This document shows, piece after piece, positions 26,842-35,846 of a stretch of 64,000 bases of DNA. A program made the translations under genes and the position numbers. Location of the stretch: assembly GCA_958295955.1 (NCBI GenBank), contig OY282420.1:524236-588235 (forward strand), given 5' to 3'. The DNA is from an uncultured Bryobacterales bacterium (GTDB taxonomy: Bacteria; Acidobacteriota; Terriglobia; Bryobacterales; UBA6623). Positions within the stretch are counted from its first letter, which is position 1. Every line of letters begins with the position of its first letter. The notes beneath the pieces are model-generated. The model did no database searches, had not been told where the DNA came from, and saw only the letters and a list, made by a program, of their open reading frames with translations.

Positions 26842-28002
26842 ATGTACGACGCCATCGTCATCGGTGTGGGCGGCATGGGCAGCGCCGCCGTGTTTCACCT
26901 TGCCCGCAGCGGTCTCAAGACGCTGGGCATCGAGCAATTCGACATTCCGCACAGTTACGGCTCGTCGCACGGCTCGACCCGCATCTTCCGCTCGGCGTAT
27001 TCCGAGGGCGCCGAATACGTCCCGCTGCTGCGCTCCGCCTATGCCTACTGGCGGGAACTGGAGGCGGTCGCCGGAAAATCCATTCTGCGCCTCACCGGCG
27101 GACTCGACATCGGCGCCGCAAAGAGTTGGACGGTCGAAGGCTCCCGCAAGTCGTGTCTGGCGCACGGGTTGGAATTCGAGGAACTCGACGGCGGCGAGGT
27201 CAACCGCAGGTTTCCCGGCTACCGCCTGCCGACCTCCGCGCGCGCCGTCTATCAGGCCCAAAGCGGGTATCTGCTCTCCGAGTCGGCCATCGCGGCTTAC
27301 GCGCAGGCCGCCCGAGACCGGGGCGCCGAGATCCGCGTCGGCGAACGCGTGCGGAGTTGGCGCCGCGACGCCGGCGGTCTGTGCGTCGAGACCGACGCAG
27401 GCGCCTACAGAGCCGCGCGCTTGGCGATTACCGCCGGATCATGGACCGGCAAGTTGTGCCCGCCGTTGCAGTCCCTGTGCCGGCCGGAGAGGCAGGTCAT
27501 GTTGTGGACCGCCCCGGCGGCGCCCGCGCTCTTCGCGCCCGAAAAATTCCCGATCTTCAATCTGGAAGCGCCGGGCGGGCGCTTCTACGGCTTCCCCGAC
27601 CATCGGGGAGAAGGATTCAAGATCGGCAAATACCATCACTTGCGGCAGTACGTGGACGATCCGGACCGAGTCGACCGCGAATGCGGCGCCGCGGACGAGG
27701 CGGTTCTGCGCGAAGCCGTCCAAGAGTATTTCCCGGGCGCAAACGGACCGGCCCGCAGACTTCAGGCATGTCTGTTCACCAACAGCCCCGACGAGCATTT
27801 CATTCTCGACCGCTACCCCGGAGAGGCGGACGTATTCGTGGCCGCCGGTTTCTCCGGCCACGGCTTCAAATTCTGCAGCGTGATCGGCAAGATCGTAGCC
27901 GAGTTCTGTCTGGATAAGCCGTCAAGTTGGGACATCCGGCGCTTTCGTCTGTCCCGGCTGTCCGACGCATTCGCTGCGGCGCCCCCGCAAGTCGGGCGGT
28001 GA
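26842..28002 (+). CDS. Monomeric sarcosine oxidase/N-methyltryptophan oxidase-like FAD enzyme
   Basis: A 386-residue flavoprotein. The N-terminal dinucleotide motif GVGGMGSAAVFHLA is followed by the family segment HSYGSSHGSTRIFRSAY. The cysteine that carries covalent 8-alpha-S-FAD in monomeric sarcosine oxidase is present in ACLFTNSPDEHFILDR, and AGFSGHGFKFCSVIG matches the C-terminal active-site loop. It should oxidise an N-methylated amino acid or amine and release formaldehyde and hydrogen peroxide. It follows the PQQ dehydrogenase by 20 bp on the same strand and is probably co-transcribed. No signal peptide is present, so it is cytoplasmic. Confidence 0.88.
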   Translation: MYDAIVIGVGGMGSAAVFHLARSGLKTLGIEQFDIPHSYGSSHGSTRIFRSAYSEGAEYVPLLRSAYAYWRELEAVAGKSILRLTGGLDIGAAKSWTVEGSRKSCLAHGLEFEELDGGEVNRRFPGYRLPTSARAVYQAQSGYLLSESAIAAYAQAARDRGAEIRVGERVRSWRRDAGGLCVETDAGAYRAARLAITAGSWTGKLCPPLQSLCRPERQVMLWTAPAAPALFAPEKFPIFNLEAPGGRFYGFPDHRGEGFKIGKYHHLRQYVDDPDRVDRECGAADEAVLREAVQEYFPGANGPARRLQACLFTNSPDEHFILDRYPGEADVFVAAGFSGHGFKFCSVIGKIVAEFCLDKPSSWDIRRFRLSRLSDAFAAAPPQVGR

Positions 28003-28027
28003 AAGCCCGCGGGCGCCGCGGCTGCGG

Positions 28028-28687
28028 CTACTCCTTGAGTTGCTTCTCGATCGCCGCGGCGACCTGCTCCGCCAGCAGCCGCGAACCCTCGGGCAGGAAG
28101 TGTACGTTCGCCTCGCGCTGAATTGCCGCCAGACGCGGCAGCGCGAAGGCGTACAGGTCGTTCACCGCAACCCCGCGCTGCGCCATGATGCGGGCGGCGG
28201 CCGCGTTGTATTCCCGCACCTCGGCATTCTTTCGCGGGGGCGACAGCGGCGCCTCGGGCACGGGCGTGGTGGACGCCCAAATCAGCTTGGCGCCGGTCGC
28301 TTGCAGCCGTTCGACGAGCCGTTCGAGGTTACGCTCGTAAATATCCAACTCGACCTGCTTGCGGCCGTCGTCCATGTATTTGAGATCGTGCAGCCCCCAA
28401 TTGAAATGAATTGCGTCCCATTTGCCTTTGCCGAGCCAGGCATCGATCTGCTCGACGCCGCGGGACGTCGGCCCGCCGTTCACGGGGATGCGGTGAACGT
28501 TGGCGGCGCCCGCGAGCAGCGCCCGCGCCGGCAGCGTGTAGCCTATCGAAATCGAGTCGCCGATCAGCAAAACCCGGGGCAGCCCCGGCGCATCCTCGAT
28601 GGGCGCAAACGCGGGGCGCGCGTCCTGGGCGCGAATCGGCCCCGGCAAAACGAGCGCGGCGGCAAGAACGAGCGTAATCGGCTTCAC
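28028..28687 (-). CDS. Exported SGNH/GDSL-family hydrolase
   Basis: From the GTG at 28687, a 219-residue exported protein: signal [17 protein letters not shown], then block [12 protein letters not shown] with the nucleophile Ser, a Gly in NGGPTSRG and block [12 protein letters not shown] with the oxyanion Asn. Block V reads [11 protein letters not shown]: the His is present, but the usual Asp three residues before it is Ala, so the triad may be incomplete or use another acid. It is probably a lipase/esterase acting on acylated glycans. A perfect TATAAT box (plus-strand ATTATA 28694-28699) lies 6 bp before the GTG, implying a leaderless message. Confidence 0.8.
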   Translation of the reverse strand: MKPITLVLAAALVLPGPIRAQDARPAFAPIEDAPGLPRVLLIGDSISIGYTLPARALLAGAANVHRIPVNGGPTSRGVEQIDAWLGKGKWDAIHFNWGLHDLKYMDDGRKQVELDIYERNLERLVERLQATGAKLIWASTTPVPEAPLSPPRKNAEVREYNAAAARIMAQRGVAVNDLYAFALPRLAAIQREANVHFLPEGSRLLAEQVAAAIEKQLKE

Positions 28688-28755
28688 GCTGCGATTATAG
28701 TGCAACGCTTCGCGGACTTGCGGCTGCAAGAGGGGACGCTCATCGCGGCGCCGAG

Positions 28756-28800
28756 TTCGACGAAGAACATTTCGACGAAGAACATTTCGACGAAGAACAT
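28756..28800. repeat. Three tandem 15-bp repeats containing a small palindrome
   Basis: TTCGACGAAGAACAT is repeated three times without a break. Each unit contains the inverted repeat TTCG-A-CGAA, so palindromes recur every 15 bp. The block lies 69-113 bp upstream of the SGNH hydrolase start and just upstream of its TATAAT box, in the 149-bp gap after the beta-propeller gene. It could be a repeated operator. No protein-coding frame covers it convincingly. Confidence 0.85.
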
Positions 28801-28836
28801 AGACAGGCCGGCGCAGCCGGCAAGCCGCCTAGCCGC

Positions 28837-29718
28837 CTAGCGCAAGATCGGGCCGGCGGGCGCCAAGCCGTCCGCGGTCAATATCTGGAAATGGTGGATG
28901 CCGTGATCGTTGGCGTCAACATGTTTCCAGACGATTTTCTTCCGGCGGTCGACCTCGAATAACTTGATCTCTCCCGCTGCGGCGTGGTAGCTCGTGAGCA
29001 CCGTGTTGCCGTTGCCGAGCCGCTGGGCGCCGCAGGCGTCGTCATAGGGCTCGCCCGGCAGATCGTCGTTGGTGACGCTCCATACGACCTTGCCCTCGGG
29101 ATCGATCTCGGCGGCCGTATTGGCCAAGGTGAAAGTCGTCAAGGTATTGCCGTCGGGCAGCCGGATCGCCGTGAACGGCCAGTGCGGCGTATCGAACGAC
29201 CAGACGACTTCTCCTTGCGGCGTGTACTCGCGGAGTTGCTTCTCGCCCATTACCGGAACCAGGTAATTGCCGTTCGGCAGCTTGCGCGTCATGCGCGTTT
29301 GCAGGTGATGGTTCTCCGTCTGACAAGCGATCGAGACTTCATGCAAGACCCGGCCCGAGCGGTCGATTTCCAGGATTCGCGGATTGTCGCCGGCCTCCGT
29401 CAACAGGATGCGGCCGCCGGCCAGCGGCTGCACGGTGTTGACCTCCGATTGCGTCCCGGGGAACTCGAAAACCGTATTTCCGGCGCGGTCAACCTCGATT
29501 GCCGCGCCTCCGTCGGCCTCGCCCGGACTCTTCGCCAGCAAAACGTTGCCGCCGGGCAGCGCCCAGCCGTCGCGGGTTGCGCCGGCGTATTGCCATATCT
29601 TCCTGCCGGCGCCGTCGAGAATATAAGTTTCCTTGCCGGTAGCGAGGAACGAGCGCCCTGCGGCCGCCCGCGCAACGACGGCCGACCCGGCAAGGGCGAG
29701 AAAACTTCTGCGATTCAT
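28837..29718 (-). CDS. Tat-exported beta-propeller protein (arylsulfotransferase/PQQ-propeller-like)
   Basis: A 293-residue protein with a twin-arginine signal (NRRSFLALAGSAVVARAAA) and repeated strands ending in Asp/Gly-Lys-x-x-W (such as GAGRKIWQYAG, PQGEVVWSFD, PEGKVVWSVTND, RKKIVWKHVD). These are typical of six- or seven-bladed propellers of the arylsulfotransferase and PQQ-repeat type. HHLQTRMTRKLPNGNYLVP resembles the central His segment of ASST-like proteins, but the full ASST length is not reached. Substrate is unknown. A TACCAT box lies 7 bp before the ATG (29726-29731 on the plus strand). Confidence 0.68.
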   Translation of the reverse strand: MNRRSFLALAGSAVVARAAAGRSFLATGKETYILDGAGRKIWQYAGATRDGWALPGGNVLLAKSPGEADGGAAIEVDRAGNTVFEFPGTQSEVNTVQPLAGGRILLTEAGDNPRILEIDRSGRVLHEVSIACQTENHHLQTRMTRKLPNGNYLVPVMGEKQLREYTPQGEVVWSFDTPHWPFTAIRLPDGNTLTTFTLANTAAEIDPEGKVVWSVTNDDLPGEPYDDACGAQRLGNGNTVLTSYHAAAGEIKLFEVDRRKKIVWKHVDANDHGIHHFQILTADGLAPAGPILR

Positions 29719-29856
29719 CCCGTCGATGGTAGCGCACCGGCCGGCTGCCGCGGCGCGGGCTTTTGCAAGCCCCCAGTCGGCGCCCGTAACCAACGGTCTT
29801 CCGCGTACCGCCTTTGCTACATTGAAGAAGGCGTCAAGATCGCCGCCGAACTCCGC

Positions 29857-31194
29857 ATGGCGCAGACTCTCGATCCGTTGACGGCAATTCCCAGCTTGGA
29901 CGACACGCAGGCCGGCAACTACTTCGTCTCCAACTACCCCCCGTTTTCGGTTTGGAGCGGAGACCATGCCTCCTCTGCCGTGTCGCGGCTGGGAAAAGCC
30001 GGAAACGCGGAAACGCCGCTGGGCCTCTACATTCACCTCCCGTTCTGCCGGAAACGCTGTAATTTCTGTTACTTCCGGGTTTACACCGACAAAAACCACA
30101 ACGATATCCAGCAGTATCTTGAGGCGGTGATCCGAGAAGCCCGGCTGGCCGCGCAGCAAGACTTCGTCGCGGGCCGAACCCTCGATTTCATTTACTTCGG
30201 CGGGGGAACGCCGTCGTATCTGTCCGCAAAGCAGTTGACGCACCTGATGAGCGGACTGAAAGACGCGCTTCCCTGGGAGTCGCCCCGGGAAGTCGCCTTC
30301 GAGTGCGAGCCGGGCACTCTGAGCGAGCACAAGCTCGAAGCCATCCGCGATTTCGGCGTCAACCGGCTCAGCCTCGGCGTCGAGAATTTCGACGACGACA
30401 TCCTCGAGTCGAACAACCGCGCGCACCGTTCCCAGGAAATCCACAGAGCATGGGAATGGCTCGAGAAGATAGACTTCGCGCAAGTCAATCTCGATCTGAT
30501 CGCCGGCATGGTGGGCGAGACCGACGCCAACTGGCGGCGCTGCATCGACGAGACCCTTCGCCTCGCGCCCGAAGCGGTCACCGTTTATCAGATGGAGATA
30601 CCCTACAACACGACCATCTTCAAGGAAATGAAGCAAAAGGGAAGCGCTGCCGCTCCCGTTGCGAACTGGGCGACCAAGCGCCGTTGGGTAGGCGAGGCAT
30701 TCGCGGCGTTCGAAGCCGGCGGCTATCAGATCGGCAGCGCCTACACCGCCGTCAAGGATTCTTCGACGATCCGCTTCGTCTATCGCGACCAACTCTGGAA
30801 CGGCGCGGACATGCTCGCCCTGGGCGTCTCCTCCTTCGGGCACCTGGACGGCGTTCACTATCAGAACGAAGCGCATATCGCGCCCTACGTGGCAGCCGTC
30901 GACAGCGGGCGGCTGCCGATTTCGCGAGCGTTGCCGATCAGCGGGGAAGAGCGGATGATCCGGCAGTTCGTGCTCAACCTGAAGCTCGGCCGCCTGGATC
31001 CGCATCCGTTCCGCGAGCGTTTCGGCGTCGATGTCATCGACCGTTGGCGCGGCCTGCTCGAGACCTTTCAGGCGCAGAACTTGTTGACCTTCGGCAACGA
31101 TTCCATCGTGTTGACCCGCAACGGATTGCTGCAGGTTGACCGCCTGCTGCACGCCTTCTTTCTGCCCGAGCACACGCAGATCCGCTACGCATAA
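29857..31194 (+). CDS. HemN/HemW-like radical SAM enzyme
   Basis: A 445-residue radical SAM protein. The iron-sulfur motif CxxxCxxC is CRKRCNFC (Cys64, Cys68, Cys71) within YIHLPFCRKRCNFCYF. IYFGGGTPSYLS provides the SAM-binding GGGTP motif, and a HemN-type C-terminal domain follows (RQFVLNLKLGRLDPHPFRERFG). The sequence resembles coproporphyrinogen III oxidase-like enzymes, but this family also includes HemW haem chaperones and radical methylases/cyclopropanases of natural-product pathways. It heads an operon with a flavin halogenase-like gene (26 bp downstream) and an FAH-family gene, so a specialised role is more likely than haem synthesis. The ATG at 29857 gives the normal N-terminus. Confidence 0.82.
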   Translation: MAQTLDPLTAIPSLDDTQAGNYFVSNYPPFSVWSGDHASSAVSRLGKAGNAETPLGLYIHLPFCRKRCNFCYFRVYTDKNHNDIQQYLEAVIREARLAAQQDFVAGRTLDFIYFGGGTPSYLSAKQLTHLMSGLKDALPWESPREVAFECEPGTLSEHKLEAIRDFGVNRLSLGVENFDDDILESNNRAHRSQEIHRAWEWLEKIDFAQVNLDLIAGMVGETDANWRRCIDETLRLAPEAVTVYQMEIPYNTTIFKEMKQKGSAAAPVANWATKRRWVGEAFAAFEAGGYQIGSAYTAVKDSSTIRFVYRDQLWNGADMLALGVSSFGHLDGVHYQNEAHIAPYVAAVDSGRLPISRALPISGEERMIRQFVLNLKLGRLDPHPFRERFGVDVIDRWRGLLETFQAQNLLTFGNDSIVLTRNGLLQVDRLLHAFFLPEHTQIRYA

Positions 31195-31220
31195 TCCGTT
31201 TCCCCCGCTATAGACCGGCA

Positions 31221-32525
31221 ATGAGTACGAAACGCGTTCAGAACGGCTACGATGCCGTCATCCTCGGCGGCGGGCCTGCCGGTTCGACCGCGGCGGCCGT
31301 ATTGGCCGAAAAGGGCAGGCGCGTCGTGGTGGTCGAACGGGAAAAACTCCCGCGCTATAAAGTCGGCGAGTCGCTGATTCCCTATTGCTACTTTCCGCTC
31401 AAACGCATCGGGATGATCGAGAAACTCCGCGAGTCGAGCTTCATCAAGAAGTACAGCGTGCAATTCGCGGCGCCCGACGGCCGCATCTCGACTCCGTTCT
31501 ACTTTTTCCAGCACCTGGAGCATGACGCCGCGCAGACCTGGCAAGTCGTCCGCAGCGAGTTCGACGCCATGCTGCTGGACAACGCCGTGGAGAAAGGCGC
31601 CGAGGTCATGTCCGAGACCAACGCCAAGCGCCTGCTCATGGACGGCGGCCGCTGTCTCGGTCTCGAAGTAGAGCAACACGGCGAGACGTTTCATCTGGAA
31701 GCTCCGGTAACGATCGACTGCGGCGGCCGCCACGGCTTCGCCGCCACGCAGTTGGGCTGGATCGTTCCCGATCCGCAACTCAACAAAATTGCCGTCTGGA
31801 CTTACTTCAAGGGCGGAATGCGGGACGCAGGCTACGACGAGGGCGCAACGACCGTCGCCTACCTGCCCGAGAAAGGCTGGCTGTGGTACATCCCGTTGCC
31901 CGACGACGTCATAGGCGTCGGCGTTGTAGCGAGCAGAAAATACCTTTACCGCGACGGCAAAAATCTGGAGGTCGTGCTCAACCGCGAGATCAACGAAAAC
32001 CGCTGGATCGCCGAACACCTCGCCCCGGCCGAGAGGATCGAGAGCATCCAGGTGACCGCCGAGTATTCCTACCGCTCGCGTTATTGCGCCGGCGACGGCC
32101 TCGTGCTGGCGGGGGACGCCTTCTCGTTTCTCGACCCGGTATTCTCATCGGGCGTGTTTCTCGCCTTGAAAAGCGGTGAAATGGCCGGCGACGCGGTCGA
32201 TGCGGCGCTGCAAGCCGGCGACGCGTCCGCCGGCCGGTTCGCCGCGTACGGCGAAAAGCTCTGCTTCGGAATCGAGTCGATGCGCAAGCTGGTCTATGCC
32301 TTTTACGACACGTCGTTCAGTTTCGGCCGGGTTCTCAGAAAATACCCCGACTTGCGGGGCGACCTGACCGATTGCCTGATCGGGAACCTGTTCCGCGACT
32401 TCGGGCCGCTGTTCGCGGCGATCGCGGAGTTCGCCGAAGTGCCCCAACCCCTGTCCTACGGAAAAGCCCCGCTTCAGCCGGTTCCTTTGGAAGCGCAAGC
32501 TGCATTGGAGGGAATTTCTTCATGA
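31221..32525 (+). CDS. Flavin-dependent halogenase-like FAD oxidoreductase
   Basis: A 434-residue flavoprotein. The dinucleotide motif GGGPAGSTAAAVLAEKG lies at about 16-32. RYKVGESLIPY and FIKKYSVQF (Lys76/77 region) match the halogenase-like monooxygenase family. GWLWYIPL at about 218-225 corresponds to the WxWxIP signature of FAD-dependent halogenases. GDAFSFLDPVFSSGVFLALKSG is the second FAD-binding segment. Geranylgeranyl-reductase-like oxidoreductases are the alternative, but the WLWYIP motif favours the halogenase clade. A TATAGA box at 31209-31214 lies 6 bp before the ATG, so it may also have its own promoter. Its end overlaps the FAH-family gene by ATGA. Confidence 0.82.
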   Translation: MSTKRVQNGYDAVILGGGPAGSTAAAVLAEKGRRVVVVEREKLPRYKVGESLIPYCYFPLKRIGMIEKLRESSFIKKYSVQFAAPDGRISTPFYFFQHLEHDAAQTWQVVRSEFDAMLLDNAVEKGAEVMSETNAKRLLMDGGRCLGLEVEQHGETFHLEAPVTIDCGGRHGFAATQLGWIVPDPQLNKIAVWTYFKGGMRDAGYDEGATTVAYLPEKGWLWYIPLPDDVIGVGVVASRKYLYRDGKNLEVVLNREINENRWIAEHLAPAERIESIQVTAEYSYRSRYCAGDGLVLAGDAFSFLDPVFSSGVFLALKSGEMAGDAVDAALQAGDASAGRFAAYGEKLCFGIESMRKLVYAFYDTSFSFGRVLRKYPDLRGDLTDCLIGNLFRDFGPLFAAIAEFAEVPQPLSYGKAPLQPVPLEAQAALEGISS

Positions 32526-33367
32526 GACTCGCACAAGTCCGCAACGGCGGCGGCCTTGCCGCGGCCATCGAAACGGCCGGCGGCTACCGCCTCATTCCCG
32601 GCCATACGACCGCTTCGTTGATCGCCGCGGCCGAGGCTGCGCACAAACCGCCGGCCGACTTTGCCGCCGAGGCAGCGGAAGATCGCGTAACGGTTGCCGA
32701 GCCGTCCATCCCGATCCAGCCGGCGGAAGTCTGGGCCTGCGGCTGCACCTATGCCCCCAGCGCGGACTTTCGAGACGGCGAGTTGGGTACGCGCGACGGG
32801 ATGTATTCCTACGTTCACAAGACCGAGAATCGCCCGGAGATTTTTTTCAAGGGTACGGCGCGGGTCTGCGTCGGCCCCGGAGAAAAAATCGGCATCCGCA
32901 GAGACTCCACGTTTACGGCGCCGGAACCCGAGTTGGGCATCGTTATCAATTCGCAGGGAGAAATCGTGGCCTACACGCTGGGCAACGACGTTTCCGCCTG
33001 GGATATCGAGCGGGAAAACGCTCTTTACCTGCCCCAGTCGAAGGTTTACGACGCCTGCTGCGCCCTGGGCCCCGTGCTGGTCACTCCCGACGAAATCGCC
33101 GACCCCTACAAGTTGCGAATGAGCTGTACGATTACGCGCGGCGCGCGGACGACGTTCGCAGGCTCCGTTTCCACCGGCAAGCTGCGGCGCAAGCTCGAGG
33201 ACCTCGTGCATTACCTGACGGCGAGCAACCGCGTGCCGACGCCGACCGTGATCCTGACCGGCACGGGAATCATCGTGGAGCAGGACGCCGCCCTGGCCGA
33301 GGGCGACGTCTGCTCGATTGCCGTGCCCGAGATCGGAACGCTGGCCAACCCGGCGGCGCTTGTCTGA
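32522..33367 (+). CDS. Fumarylacetoacetate hydrolase (FAH) family enzyme
   Basis: A 281-residue protein of the FAH superfamily. Mg2+ ligands and active-site strands are visible: FTAPEPELGIVIN (the E-x-E pair), then TLGNDVSAWDIERENALYLPQSKVYD and TGTGIIVEQDAALAEGDVCSI. Family members cleave or dehydrate 2-keto acids, for example 2-keto-3-deoxy-sugar acids or acylpyruvates. The ATG at 32522 overlaps the stop of the halogenase-like gene (ATGA), so translation is coupled. The combination with a radical SAM and a halogenase-like enzyme is unusual and suggests joint action on one substrate. Confidence 0.85.
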   Translation: MRLAQVRNGGGLAAAIETAGGYRLIPGHTTASLIAAAEAAHKPPADFAAEAAEDRVTVAEPSIPIQPAEVWACGCTYAPSADFRDGELGTRDGMYSYVHKTENRPEIFFKGTARVCVGPGEKIGIRRDSTFTAPEPELGIVINSQGEIVAYTLGNDVSAWDIERENALYLPQSKVYDACCALGPVLVTPDEIADPYKLRMSCTITRGARTTFAGSVSTGKLRRKLEDLVHYLTASNRVPTPTVILTGTGIIVEQDAALAEGDVCSIAVPEIGTLANPAALV

Positions 33368-33423
33368 CCAACCGAGACGAAGCGCTGCAACAAGCGCCGC
33401 GGCAGTGCAATGCAAGTGTCGTT

Positions 33424-33480
33424 CCGTCGCAATCCATGTGGCAAACCGTCGCAATCCATGTGGCAAACCGTCGCAATTTG
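33424..33480. repeat. 22-bp tandem repeat upstream of the CRISPR array
   Basis: Two exact copies (33424-33445, 33446-33467) and a partial third of a 22-bp unit beginning CCGTCGCAATCCATGTGG. There is no spacer between copies, so this is not a CRISPR array. It fills part of the 143-bp gap between the FAH-family gene and the first, degenerate CRISPR repeat. An ACCGC...GCGGT hairpin followed by TTTT at 33484-33506 could end the upstream operon. Confidence 0.85.
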
Positions 33481-33510
33481 AATGACCGCTCAGACCGGCG
33501 GTTTTGGTTC

Positions 33511-35842
33511 GTTGCGGCCGGCGCTCAATCCCAGGGGCGCTAAACTCACGCATACGAGGTCCGCAATACCCTTGTATTGCGGCGGGCGCCCAATCCCAGG
33601 GCTGCTAAACTTGGAGCCGCTCCTGAAAGAAAAAGGCTGGTATTGCGGCGGGCGCCCAATCCCAGGGGTGCTAAACTTCCGAACAGATGCATGGTTGACC
33701 CCATGCGGTTGCGGCGGGCACTCAATCCCAGGGGTGCTAAACTACCCTTTCCGGCTTGAGTGTTCGGTACGTGTTGCGGCGGGCACTCAATCCCAGGGGT
33801 GCTAAACTAATCCGCCTGGCCGCCATCTCCCCCAACATGTTGCGGCGGGCACTCAATCCCAGGGGTGCTAAACTTTCGGACATTCTCGCAACGAGCGCGG
33901 AGAGGTTGCGGCGGGCACTCAATCCCAGGGGTGCTAAACTATCGGCGCGATTACCGATCGGCACTTCAACGTTGCGGCGGGCACTCAATCCCAGGGGTGC
34001 TAAACTTTGACTTGTCGACTGTCCCGTCCTTGATAGTTGCGGCGGGCACTCAATCCCAGGGGTGCTAAACTTCCTCCAAGCGACTGAGCGGAGTCTGGGA
34101 AGTTGCGGCGGGCACTCAATCCCAGGGGTGCTAAACTTACCAAGTCGGCGTTTACCAGTACTGGGACGTTGCGGCGGGCACTCAATCCCAGGGGTGCTAA
34201 ACGCGCCGGCAGATCGTCGTCGGGGACGATAGTTGCGGCGGGCACTCAATCCCAGGGGTGCTAAACTTCGATCGGCCTACGCGAGACCAAGCAGGCCGGT
34301 TGCGGCGGGCACTCAATCCCAGGGGTGCTAAACTTCTGGTTTCTGCGAAAGCGGCCTCAACCAGTTGCGGCGGGCACTCAATCCCAGGGGTGCTAAACTA
34401 TGACGCTCGAAGACTGCTACGCGCTCGGATGTTGCGGCGGGCACTCAATCCCAGGGGTGCTAAACTGTCGGCACGATAGCGCCAGTGCTGTATCTCGTTG
34501 CGGCGGGCACTCAATCCCAGGGGTGCTAAACTACGGCCCGGAGCGAGAGGTTGACGAGTTGGTTGCGGCGGGCACTCAATCCCAGGGGTGCTAAACTTGG
34601 ACTCCAACCGTAGAGCATACAGAGATCGTTGCGGCGGGCACTCAATCCCAGGGGTGCTAAACTACCGAGTTGATCAGCATCACTTGCTCGCCGTTGCGGC
34701 GGGCACTCAATCCCAGGGGTGCTAAACTACCGAGTTGATCAGCATCACTTGCTCGCCGTTGCGGCGGGCACTCAATCCCAGGGGTGCTAAACTGGCCGCC
34801 AACTATGATGATGGCCTGGGGCGGTTGCGGCGGGCACTCAATCCCAGGGGTGCTAAACTCGCTGCCGTTCTGCAACGCGAGCGGAGCAGTTGCGGCGGGC
34901 ACTCAATCCCAGGGGTGCTAAACTAAAATCCGGAGTGGGACACGCCGGAAATGGTTGCGGCGGGCACTCAATCCCAGGGGTGCTAAACTAACGGCTTTCG
35001 TTCGCCGTAGATCGGGTTAGTTGCGGCGGGCACTCAATCCCAGGGGTGCTAAACTCCCTGCACAAGCTCTACGACGAGCTCCAGGTTGCGGCGGGCACTC
35101 AATCCCAGGGGTGCTAAACTACACGCCCGGATATATCGATGTCGGCGTTGGTTGCGGCGGGCACTCAATCCCAGGGGTGCTAAACTCAGCCCGTTCAATA
35201 TCCGCACGAACCTGTCGTTGCGGCGGGCACTCAATCCCAGGGGTGCTAAACTGCGTATCCCAGGCTTGCCGCACGCCGACCGTTGCGGCGGGCACTCAAT
35301 CCCAGGGGTGCTAAACTTGGGCAACAATCAGTTGCCCTTCGGCTACCGTTGCGGCGGGCACTCAATCCCAGGGGTGCTAAACTGTCGGCCATCAAACGCT
35401 TCACCTGGAGCGTGTTGCGGCGGGCACTCAATCCCAGGGGTGCTAAACTACAACCCAGGCCAAGATCGTAATGCCGAGCGTTGCGGCGGGCACTCAATCC
35501 CAGGGGTGCTAAACTACATCGGCCAGGGCAACGCTCACGGGGTCGTTGCGGCGGGCACTCAATCCCAGGGGTGCTAAACTAACCTACGCGGAATCCTTGG
35601 AACATTCCAGTTGCGGTGGGCACTCAATCCCAGGGGTGCTAAACTGTGAAGCGCAACGGCGACACGTTCGTAGTTGTTGCGGCGGGCACTCAATCCCAGG
35701 GGTGCTAAACTGGGTGCTTATCTACGACCTCGCCCATGCCGTTGCGGCGGGCACTCAATCCCAGGGGTGCTAAACTTTGACCGACCCCGTGCATCTCGCA
35801 TGGCTCGTTGCGGCGGGCACTCAATCCCAGGGGTGCTAAACT
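33511..35842 (+). CRISPR. Type II-C CRISPR array, 36 repeats and 35 spacers
   Basis: A 36-bp repeat starting GTTGCGGCGGGCACTCAATC and ending GGGGTGCTAAACT, with spacers of 28-31 bp. Repeats start at 33511 (R1), 33576, 33642, 33708 and so on to 35807 (R36). R1-R3 are degenerate (R1 has changes at positions 9, 13 and 28; R2 at 1, 13, 15 and 27; R3 at 1, 13 and 15), marking the old end at low coordinates. R11 (34168) ends in G instead of T, and R33 (35610) has C8 changed to T. Spacers 18 and 19 (34664-34692 and 34729-34757) are identical. The strand is set by the tracrRNA anti-repeat. Repeat positions 28-36, TGCTAAACT, form an extended -10-like element, as in Neisseria type II-C arrays, so each repeat may drive its own crRNA. 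Peptide-like frames through the array are artefacts. Confidence 0.99.
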
Positions 35843-35846
35843 GTTT

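Noticed and set aside
33577..35773. Open frames inside the CRISPR array encoding repeated RRALNPRGAKL or GGHSIPGVLN peptides
   Set aside because: They are translations of the CRISPR repeats in several frames, on both strands, with spacer-length variation breaking phase. No start signals; not a repeat protein.
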